64,000 nucleotides of DNA. It comes from Ruminococcus sp. GTDB taxonomy: Bacteria; Bacillota; Clostridia; Oscillospirales; Acutalibacteraceae. The stretch covers positions 1 through 64,000 of the forward strand of contig JALELS010000009.1 of the NCBI GenBank assembly GCA_022768065.1, written 5' to 3'. Shown piece after piece: positions 1 to 7,510 of this stretch (its first letter is position 1; the number at the start of each line of letters is the position of its first letter). The notes below the pieces were generated by a model. That model was not told where the DNA came from, searched no databases, and saw only the letters and a list, made by a program, of their open reading frames with translations. A program made the position numbers and the translations under genes.

Positions 1-210
1 CATAAAAGAAACCCCTTTAGGGGTAGCTGAAAAAACAATGCAGTCGGCAAACCTTTTCAGCGCCCCTTGAGGGGGTTGTTTGTAATGCGCCCTTCTAGGG
101 CGACTCAAGCCTCCGGCTTAGCCGGAGGTCCTGACTGTCACTTTTGATGTCTCGTCCGAATAATATGGTATCGAAAGGTTGCACAAATAAACTATAAGGA
201 GAAATATCTG

Positions 211-453
211 TTGAACGAATTTTTGGATTTCTGCGAAAAATCTCTCAGAGCCGAAGACTCAGGCGACTGCTGCCCGGTAAATCCGTCGAGCGAGTACCTC
301 GGCATATCGCCTCTGCCAGAAAATACGGTAACGGCAATGGCTTACGTCCCGTTTCAGACAAATACGACGATGTATGACGTTGAAACAGGATATAAAAACG
401 GCACCGTGTTTACGGACCTTAATAAGCCGTTCTTAGGGGGGAGATGTATATGA
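211..453 (+). CDS. cotJA: Spore coat associated protein CotJA
   Basis: 80-aa ORF with '...YVPFQTNTTMYDVETGYKNGTVFTDLNKPFLGGRC' typical of CotJA; overlaps cotJB-like and cotJC-like ORFs. Confidence 0.85.
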   Translation: MNEFLDFCEKSLRAEDSGDCCPVNPSSEYLGISPLPENTVTAMAYVPFQTNTTMYDVETGYKNGTVFTDLNKPFLGGRCI

Positions 454-704
454 ATACGAGAAAAGCCATGCTTTTAAAACTCGGTTCTCTTCAGTTCTCG
501 CTTTGGGAACTGCATCTCTATCTCGATACACATCCTATGGATACCGCCGCCGAGGCGCGTTACCGGGGGTATAAAAAATGTTACGATGAAGTGAGAGCCG
601 AATTTACGGAGAAATACGGACCGCTGAGTCCCTCCGAGGGCAACGGTGAAAAATGGCTGAAATCGCCGTGGCCTTGGGAAAAACAAGAGGAGTGTGTTAA
701 ATAA
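444..704 (+). CDS. cotJB: Spore coat protein CotJB
   Basis: 86-aa ORF 'LQFSLWELHLYLDTHP...', between cotJA and cotJC. Confidence 0.88.
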   Translation: MYMNTRKAMLLKLGSLQFSLWELHLYLDTHPMDTAAEARYRGYKKCYDEVRAEFTEKYGPLSPSEGNGEKWLKSPWPWEKQEECVK

Positions 705-1321
705 TGTTTTCGTATGAAAAAATGCTGCAATATCCGGTAAATATAAAAAATCCAAATCCCAAATACGCTCAGATAGTATTAGAGCAGTACGGCGGTCCCG
801 ACGGAGAACTCGGCGCTTCGCTGCGTTATCTCTCACAGCGTTTTTCAATGCCTTGTCCCGAACTTAAAGGACTTCTCACCGATATCGGTACCGAGGAGCT
901 CGGACACCTCGAAATGATAGGCGCAATAGTTTATCAGCTTACGAGAAATCTCTCTGTTGAAGAAATTAAGAAGGGTGGATTTGACGCATATTTTGTAAAT
1001 CATACAACGGGAGTGTACCCGGCAGGGGCAAACGGTATGCCGTTTAACGCAGGCTCTCTTGCTTCTAAGGGCGACGTCATAACGGATCTTCACGAAAATA
1101 TGGCGGCGGAACAAAAGGCGCGAACCACATATGACAATATTCTGAGGCTTGTTGACGACCCCGATGTCAGAGACGCCATAAAATTCCTGCGCGAGCGCGA
1201 GATAGTCCATTATCAGCGATTCGGCGAAGGACTCAGAATTGCCACCGACAAGCTGAACGAAAAGAACTTCTACGCCTTTAATCCGAGCTTTGATACAAGA
1301 TGTAACAGGAAAATGCGCTGA
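704..1321 (+). CDS. cotJC: Manganese catalase family spore coat protein CotJC
   Basis: 'MFSYEKMLQYPVNIKNPNPKYAQIVLEQYGGPDGELGASLRYLSQRF...DIGTEELGHLEMI' is characteristic of CotJC. Confidence 0.93.
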   Translation: MFSYEKMLQYPVNIKNPNPKYAQIVLEQYGGPDGELGASLRYLSQRFSMPCPELKGLLTDIGTEELGHLEMIGAIVYQLTRNLSVEEIKKGGFDAYFVNHTTGVYPAGANGMPFNAGSLASKGDVITDLHENMAAEQKARTTYDNILRLVDDPDVRDAIKFLREREIVHYQRFGEGLRIATDKLNEKNFYAFNPSFDTRCNRKMR

Positions 1322-1382
1322 TTTGGGTACGGCTTCTTTTCACTATAAGACTCGTACCCATATGTAAATATATAAAATAAAG

Positions 1383-1412
1383 ACCGTTCTGCTTTTTCGG
1401 AACGGTCTTTAA
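1383..1412 (+). terminator. Rho-independent terminator after cotJABC
   Basis: AAGACCGTTC-TGCTTTTTC-GGAACGGTCTTT hairpin plus T-run. Confidence 0.8.
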
Positions 1413-1556
1413 TATGTCCGCAAAAACGGACGTTTGATGTGTTTCAACACAAAACTCGGTTTACACCCGCAGTTTTATATGATAAAATAACAACAGTGCG
1501 GTCTATATAGGGCGCGGTATTGCCGTGGTGTCGCCTTTCGGCACAATCCCGAGGAA

Positions 1557-1668
1557 AATAAAAAGACCTGCCAAAAGCAGGTCTTAACTCACACACTGTG
1601 AGGTTTCCGAAGCAACGGTTAGAATAAATTTTTATTTGAACTCGTAGTGTAATCTCGGTACTGAGATT
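1557..1668 (-). ncRNA. Type II CRISPR tracrRNA
   Basis: Plus-strand 1634-1667 (ATTTGAACTCGTAGTGTAATCTCGGTACTGAGAT) matches the array repeat in blocks TTTGA / GTAGTGTAAT / GGTACTGA, so the minus transcript is an anti-repeat. It is followed on the minus strand by CAAATAAAAATTTATTCTAACCGTTGCTTCGG, hairpin CTCACAGTGTGTGAG, and terminator AGACCTGCTTTTGGCAGGTCTTTTT. Confidence 0.9.
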
Positions 1669-1674
1669 ATCTAC

Positions 1675-1703
1675 ATCATAACATCTTGTTTCGGTTTTGT
1701 CAA
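1675..1703 (-). promoter_or_regulatory. Sigma-70/A-type promoter for tracrRNA
   Basis: Minus strand TTGACA (1703-1698), 17-nt spacer, TATGAT (1680-1675), 7 nt upstream of the inferred RNA 5' end. Confidence 0.85.
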
Positions 1704-1752
1704 CACTGTTTTTCACTCAATGAGTGTAATATATTTTTAAAGGAGAATTTTT

Positions 1753-3060
1753 ATGGGTAAAAATTTGCGGAATGTGGATTACGATTATTATTTGGGTCTT
1801 GACATCGGGTCCGATTCTGTTGGATGGGCTGTAACTGACGCGGATTACGTCATTCCGAAGTTCAAAGGAAATGCTATGTGGGGCGTTCATCTTTTTGATG
1901 AGGGACAAACCTCGGCTGAACGCAGAGGTTTCAGAAGCGCAAGAAGGCGTACTCAACGAAAAAAAGAGCGTTTATCGCTTTTGGAAATGCTTTTTGATGA
2001 AGAAATTTGCAAAAAGGACTGTACGTTTTTCAGACGGCTTCACGAGAGTAATTTGTGGCCGGAGGACAAGTCCGGCGATGATAAATACGCCGTTTTTGCA
2101 GACGAAAATTATACGGATAAGGACTTCTGCAGGGAATATCCGACAATATATCACCTGAGATACGAGCTTATTAAAAATAAAGAGCCGCATGATGTTAGGC
2201 TTGTCTTTTTAGCCCTTCATCATATCATAAAAAACAGGGGACATTTTCTCTTTGATTCCCTGTCGTCGGCTAAAGACTTTGATTCGGCATACGGCGCTTT
2301 GTGTTCTTATCTCGGCGACAACGAAATACAGCTTAATTGTTCCGATATCGAGCAGTTTAAAAACATATTAAAGGACAGGCATCAGGGTAAAGTCGAAAAG
2401 ACAAAAAATCTTGCTTCGCTTTTCGGTATAACAAAAAAATCGGACCCCGTTTCTTTTGCCGTAATGGCCGTTCTAAGCGGCTCGACGGTTAAGATGTGTG
2501 ATTTGTTTGACGATGACGAACTCAAAACAGCAGAGAAGAACAGTATATCGTTTAAAAGCGGCTACGAAGAAAACGAAGAAATATACGCGTCCGTTTTAGG
2601 CGAGCGTTTTGAGCTTGTCGAGCTTTTAAAGGCGGTATACGATTGGGCTGTACTCGCCGACATTTTAGACGGCAAGAAGTATATCTCCGAGGCAAAGGTC
2701 GCCGTATATGAAAAACATAAAAATGATTTAAAAACGCTTAAAAAATATGTCAAAACGTATTTACCCGAAAAGTATAACGAGATATTTAAAATAAGCGACG
2801 GCAAATGTGACAATTATGTGGCGTATTCCGGTCACATTAAAGAAAACGGCAAAACAGGCGAACTAAAAAAGACCTGTAATTCCGAGCAGTTCTGCGATTA
2901 TCTTAAAAAGCAGCTCGGCCAAAACGCCGACCCGTCATACAAAGAAATGTTTGACGAAATCGAGAATAAGACCTTTATGCCGAAGCAAGTGACAAAGGAT
3001 AAGGTACTGAAACATAATGTCAGACAACACTTGATTAGCAGATGTTTGAGAGTAGTGTAA
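1753..3060 (+). pseudogene. cas9: Cas9, 3'-truncated: N-terminal RuvC-I, bridge helix and partial REC lobe, fused to CRISPR repeat/spacer
   Basis: 'YYLGLDIGSDSVGWAVTD' (RuvC-I), 'ERRGFRSARRRTQRKKERL' (bridge helix), 'LALHHIIKNRGHFLFD'; Cas9-like until '...KTFMPKQVTKD', then the frame enters 'ATAAGGTACTGAAAC' (repeat 3' half) and a spacer and stops inside the first full repeat. No HNH, RuvC-II/III or PAM-interacting domain. Confidence 0.93.
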
Positions 3061-3935
3061 TTCTATAAGGTACTGAAACTGCATTATACCGTCTTTGCCC
3101 CTCGCCTTTGTTTGAGAGTAGTGTAATTCTATAAGGTACTGAAACTTCGGACTTGTGATATAAATGACTATACATGTTTGAGAGTAGTGTAATTCTATAA
3201 GGTACTGAAACTTCGGACTTGTGATATAAATGACTATACATGTTTGAGAGTAGTGTAATTCTATAAGGTACTGAAACTGCAACTTACTTTGCGCAACGTG
3301 AGCTTAAGTTTGAGAGTAGTGTAATTCTATAAGGTACTGAAACGTGCTAAATCTTGTTAAGGCTCCCTCTCTAGTTTGAGAGTAGTGTAATTCTATAAGG
3401 TACTGAAACCTAAAAAGATTTAATACAAGGGCACTAACGTTTGAGAGTAGTGTAATTCTATAAGGTACTGAAACTTTGTCATTTCAATTTGTTATAGCTC
3501 CCTCGTTTGAGAGTAGTGTAATTCTATAAGGTACTGAAACCGTTGGCAATAAGCTCATCAAGTTTAGACTGTTTGAGAGTAGTGTAATTCTATAAGGTAC
3601 TGAAACTATATGCGAGACTAATAACGGCACTGCACAGTTTGAGAGTAGTGTAATTCTATAAGGTACTGAAACAAATCCCGAAAACATTATGCTCGTCTCC
3701 CAGTTTGAGAGTAGTGTAATTCTATAAGGTACTGAAACGAAAGCGCAAAAGTCAGCACCACAGAACAGTTTGAGAGTAGTGTAATTTCATAAGGTACTGA
3801 AACACGGGTGTGAAGAATCCGACACCCAGGAAAGTTTGAGAGTAGTGTAATTCTATAAGGTACTGAAACAATGGCGACGGTGCACGAATAGGCTCAAGTG
3901 TTTGAGAGCAGTGCAGCCATAATCGAGGTATTTTT
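2999..3935 (+). CRISPR. Type II CRISPR array: 13 full 36-nt repeats, a 15-nt partial repeat at the 5' junction, a degenerate terminal repeat, 14 spacers of 29-30 nt
   Basis: Repeat GTTTGAGAGTAGTGTAATTCTATAAGGTACTGAAAC starting at 3044, 3110, 3176, 3242, 3308, 3374, 3439, 3505, 3571, 3637, 3703, 3768 (variant TTTCAT) and 3834; terminal degenerate GTTTGAGAGCAGTGCAGCCATAATCGAGG at 3900. Repeat decay at the 3' end supports transcription on +. Confidence 0.99.
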
Positions 3936-4430
3936 ATGAACAAAAAAGACGTGAATACTTCTTACGGTAAGAGCAGCGGTTTTTTCGCCGAAAGGACAAA
4001 AACCCGTCGAAAAAGCAAAACTCTCTGTACGGCTTTGTATCTGTCGATTGCTTTTGTTATTTGTGTTGCTGCCGCAATTTTAATATGGCGCGGCATACAA
4101 AATCATAAAACCGGTTATCGCAGTACGCTGCCGGGCGCCGAAAAGGTCTATCCTACAGTTATGGTCGACGGCTCTTTGTACGAGTGGTACAAGGGCGCCG
4201 CAATATGCGATGATTTGCCGCAGGACTGCGTTTTTTACGGTGATATTAAATATGTTGCGAAAAAGACTCCGAAAAATGATTGCGAGTTTTCCGCCGCTTT
4301 CGACGCCGAGGGACAAATTTACAAAGTGCCCGACGAAGCTTCGGTGTATCTTGTGCTTACAACATATTGGCTCAGCAATACCGTTGTTAAATTTGACGCT
4401 GTAAGTACCGCCGTTTCGGAGCTTTTATAA
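3936..4430 (+). CDS. Hypothetical protein with N-terminal transmembrane segment
   Basis: ORF starts immediately after the degenerate terminal repeat; SD-like GAGG lies inside that repeat. Confidence 0.65.
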   Translation: MNKKDVNTSYGKSSGFFAERTKTRRKSKTLCTALYLSIAFVICVAAAILIWRGIQNHKTGYRSTLPGAEKVYPTVMVDGSLYEWYKGAAICDDLPQDCVFYGDIKYVAKKTPKNDCEFSAAFDAEGQIYKVPDEASVYLVLTTYWLSNTVVKFDAVSTAVSELL

Positions 4431-4452
4431 TAGTTATATTTTGCCGCCGCTA

Positions 4453-4577
4453 TTGACTTAGCGGCGAAATGGTGCTATATTACATACCGATAAAACAACG
4501 TATGGATTTTTCCGGTCTTAAAAAGATGTGTTTTCGCCATGCAATTATTCGAGAATGAGTAATTGCGTGGCTTTTTT
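4453..4577 (+). promoter_or_regulatory. Leader with promoter, short uORF and intrinsic terminator upstream of MATE gene
   Basis: TTGACT-17nt-TATATT (4453-4481); uORF 4502-4558 (MDFSGLKKMCFRHAIIRE*); hairpin GCCATGCAATTA...TAATTGCGTGGC plus T6 (4536-4577). Confidence 0.6.
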
Positions 4578-4622
4578 AATTGTAAGAGGAAGTCCGCTGG
4601 TCAGAAAGGCAGATGTGTTTGT

Positions 4623-5981
4623 ATGAATGAAAAATTTATGAAGGAAAAGCCTGTTTTTCCGCTTATTATGTCTATGGCTACACCTATGGTGATATCAATG
4701 CTTGTCAATTCGCTTTATAATATAGTGGACAGCTTTTTTGTCGCCAAAATAGGCGAGGACGCAATAACCGCTCTGTCGCTAGTCTATCCGGTGCAAAATC
4801 TTGTCAATGCGCTTGCAATAGGCTTCGGAGTGGGTCTCAATGCCGTTATCGCGTTTCACCTCGGCGCAGGCGAAAAAGAGGCGGCCGATACCGCCGCCAC
4901 GCACGGTTTTTTGTTCTCAATACTTCACGGCATTATTGCCGCCGCGGTCAGCATTCCGATTATGCGCCCGTTCCTTAAAATGTTCACACAGTCCGAAAAC
5001 GCAATTTCGCTCGGAGTTCGCTATTCCACAATAGTTTTTTCATTCTCCGCCGTAATCATGGTAAGCCTCGCATACGAAAAAATCTTTCAGGCCGTGGGCA
5101 GAATGAATGCTTCCATGGCAGGACTTATGACGGGCTGTATCGTAAATATCGTGCTCGATCCGCTTTTGATATTCGGCATAGGGCCGTTCCCGAAAATGGG
5201 AATTGACGGCGCCGCCCTCGCAACAGGCATAGGGCAGGTGAGCACGCTTTTACTTTATGTGGTTTTATATGTCGTAAAAAGACCGAGCGTGACCATAAAC
5301 CGCAAGTATTTAAAGCGCAATAAAGTTATAGACCGTAAGCTGTATTTTATCGGAATTCCCGCGGCAATAAATCTTGCTCTGCCGTCTTTGCTTGTGTCAA
5401 GCCTCAATGCAATGCTTGCGTCGTTTTCGCAGATATATGTTGTTGTCCTCGGCGTATACTATAAGCTTCAGACGTTTTTATATCTTCCCGCCAACGGCAT
5501 AGTGCAGGGTATGAGACCCATAATAGGCTACAATTACGGCGCGGCGGAGCATAAAAGAGTTAAAAAAATATATGATATAACTCTTGTGCTGACGGCAGGC
5601 ATAATGCTTTTCGGTACCGTACTGTGCCTTGCGTTGCCGCATAAGCTGATAGGAATGTTCACTGATAATCCCGAAACCGTAAACGCAGGCAAAAAGGCTC
5701 TTATGATAATCAGTGCCGGATTTGTGGTTTCATCGGTTTCGGTGACCTCTTCGGGCGCTCTTGAGGGACTCGGTAAGGGCGTTGAATCTCTCATAATATC
5801 GCTTTGCAGATATGCGATTGTAATAATACCGACAGCTTTTGTTTTAACACGGATATTCGGCGCCGACGGTGTTTGGAATGCCTTTTGGATAGCCGAGACC
5901 GTGTCCGCCGTAATTTCCGTTATTGTTTACAAAAAGGCGGTCGGTAATAAGCTTAAACGCAGTTCCGAAATCAGCTCTTGA
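4623..5981 (+). CDS. MATE family multidrug efflux transporter
   Basis: 'FPLIMSMATPMVISMLVNSLYNIVDSFFVAKIGEDAITALSLVYPVQNL'; internal ATG chosen because the longer ORF start falls inside the terminator. Confidence 0.92.
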   Translation: MNEKFMKEKPVFPLIMSMATPMVISMLVNSLYNIVDSFFVAKIGEDAITALSLVYPVQNLVNALAIGFGVGLNAVIAFHLGAGEKEAADTAATHGFLFSILHGIIAAAVSIPIMRPFLKMFTQSENAISLGVRYSTIVFSFSAVIMVSLAYEKIFQAVGRMNASMAGLMTGCIVNIVLDPLLIFGIGPFPKMGIDGAALATGIGQVSTLLLYVVLYVVKRPSVTINRKYLKRNKVIDRKLYFIGIPAAINLALPSLLVSSLNAMLASFSQIYVVVLGVYYKLQTFLYLPANGIVQGMRPIIGYNYGAAEHKRVKKIYDITLVLTAGIMLFGTVLCLALPHKLIGMFTDNPETVNAGKKALMIISAGFVVSSVSVTSSGALEGLGKGVESLIISLCRYAIVIIPTAFVLTRIFGADGVWNAFWIAETVSAVISVIVYKKAVGNKLKRSSEISS

Positions 5982-6175
5982 TTTTGTACAAATTACCTTA
6001 AAAGCAATTGACACGGCACAGATTTTAACGTATAATTTGCACATAATAATGCCGCAAAAACGGCTTGTTTGTACAAAATTTATACATTATGGCATTGCTT
6101 AAGCGACAAGCTCCGAAAAAATTTTTTGAGCTTTTCGGTTGCTTGGATTTATGCGATAACGTAAGGGGCGAAAAA

Positions 6176-7510
6176 ATGAATACAGTAAGATTAAAAACCT
6201 TATGCGGTGATATTGTCGGACTTGATAACGGCGGCTACGTTGAGTTCCGCGGCATAAAGTACGCCGATGCAGGCAGATGGGAGTATCCCGTCGTTAACGA
6301 AAAGTGGGACGGAGTATATGATGCGACCGCTTTCGGCGATTGCTGTTATCAGCACCGCGGATTTGAGGACGACGCAAAGGTTAACCCGTTTTATCACAGG
6401 GAATTCAGACGCGGCATGAGCTTTACATACAGCGAAGACTGTCAGTACCTCAATATCAGTGCGCCCAAAAACGCAAAAAATTGCCCCGTTTTGCTGTATA
6501 TACACGGCGGTTCTTTTACGGGCGGCAGTTCAAACGAAGGGCACATCAGCGGTAAGGCGTATGCCGAAAATGACATTGTTTTTGTCTCCGTGAATTACCG
6601 TCTCGGACCTTACGGCTTTTGTTCTCACCCCGATGTTGCCGATGAAAACGGCGTATGCGGCAATTTCGGCCTTTTTGACCAGGCGGCCGCTCTTAAATGG
6701 ATAAAAAACAACATTTCTTCTTTCGGCGGCAATCCCGACAGAATAACCCTTTTGGGGCAGAGCGCCGGCGCTATGAGCGTAGATGTGCTTTTGTCAAGCC
6801 CTCTTACAAAGGATATGGTGTCGGGTGCCGTTATGTTGAGCGGAGCCGCGCTTCAGCGAGCTTTGTCGCGCCCGCTGTCGCCGCAAAAGATGAAAAAATT
6901 CTGGGATGAAATAATCAAAAACGCCGGTAAAACAAGCCTTTCGGAGCTTCGCGGGACAGACGCGAAAACCCTTTACTATGCTTGGCTCAAGGCATGCCGC
7001 GACGAGGGGATTAAAAGCACCCTCTTTTATACGTTGCCGTGCGATGACGGCAAGCTCCTCACAAAGGATACATTCAATATAAAAACGATAAGCGCAATGC
7101 CGAAAATACTCGGCGTTACAACGGCGGATATGATACCGATAGTTTTAAAACTGCTTGTGAAAAAGTGGGTGCGAAACGATAAGGACAGTAAATGCTTTGT
7201 CTATCTTTTTGCGCGCGATTTGCCGGGCGATAACTGCGGCGCATGGCATTCAAGTGATTTACCGTATGTATTTTCAACGCTTAAAAACAGTTGGCGTCCG
7301 TTTACCGATATCGACTGTCTCATATCGGAGCAAATGGTATCGGCAATCAGCGCATTTGTAAAGAGCGGCGACCCGAATTGCAGGGAAATACCGACCTGGA
7401 AGCCCGGAACGCACAGGGTGATGAATTTCTGCGAAAAGACGCGCCTTGCAGGCTGGAAGACCGCAACGCTTATAAAAAATACACTTTTCAACAAGGGACC
7501 GGTGCTGTAA
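6176..7510 (+). CDS. Type B carboxylesterase / para-nitrobenzyl esterase family
   Basis: 'EDCQYLNISAPKNAKNCPVLLYIHGGSFTGGSSNEG' and 'FGGNPDRITLLGQSAGAMSVDVLLSSPL' (GQSAG nucleophile elbow). Confidence 0.9.
   Translation: MNTVRLKTLCGDIVGLDNGGYVEFRGIKYADAGRWEYPVVNEKWDGVYDATAFGDCCYQHRGFEDDAKVNPFYHREFRRGMSFTYSEDCQYLNISAPKNAKNCPVLLYIHGGSFTGGSSNEGHISGKAYAENDIVFVSVNYRLGPYGFCSHPDVADENGVCGNFGLFDQAAALKWIKNNISSFGGNPDRITLLGQSAGAMSVDVLLSSPLTKDMVSGAVMLSGAALQRALSRPLSPQKMKKFWDEIIKNAGKTSLSELRGTDAKTLYYAWLKACRDEGIKSTLFYTLPCDDGKLLTKDTFNIKTISAMPKILGVTTADMIPIVLKLLVKKWVRNDKDSKCFVYLFARDLPGDNCGAWHSSDLPYVFSTLKNSWRPFTDIDCLISEQMVSAISAFVKSGDPNCREIPTWKPGTHRVMNFCEKTRLAGWKTATLIKNTLFNKGPVL

Noticed and set aside
1-130. Cluster of four short palindromes (CCCTTTAGGGG, GCCCCTTGAGGGGG, CGCCCTTCTAGGGCG, CCTCCGGCTTAGCCGGAGG)
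   Set aside because: Possibly REP-like or the end of a structured element, but it is cut by the window edge and I cannot show a repeated unit.
1444-1716. Minus-strand 90-aa ORF overlapping the tracrRNA
   Set aside because: It overlaps the tracrRNA gene and promoter and has no recognisable protein family or SD; the RNA explanation fits better.
2935-3943. Minus-strand ORFs with repeated 'FQYLIELHYSQT' / 'VSVPYRITLLSN'
   Set aside because: They are translations of the CRISPR repeats and spacers on the opposite strand, not a repeat protein.
4563-4622. N-terminal extension of the MATE protein (MRGFFNCKRKSAGQKGRCVC)
   Set aside because: Its start falls in the terminator hairpin; the ATG at 4623 fits MATE N-termini better.
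7291-7509. 5' extension of the GH31 ORF
   Set aside because: Overlaps the upstream esterase gene in another frame; ATG 7510 is the natural GH31 start.
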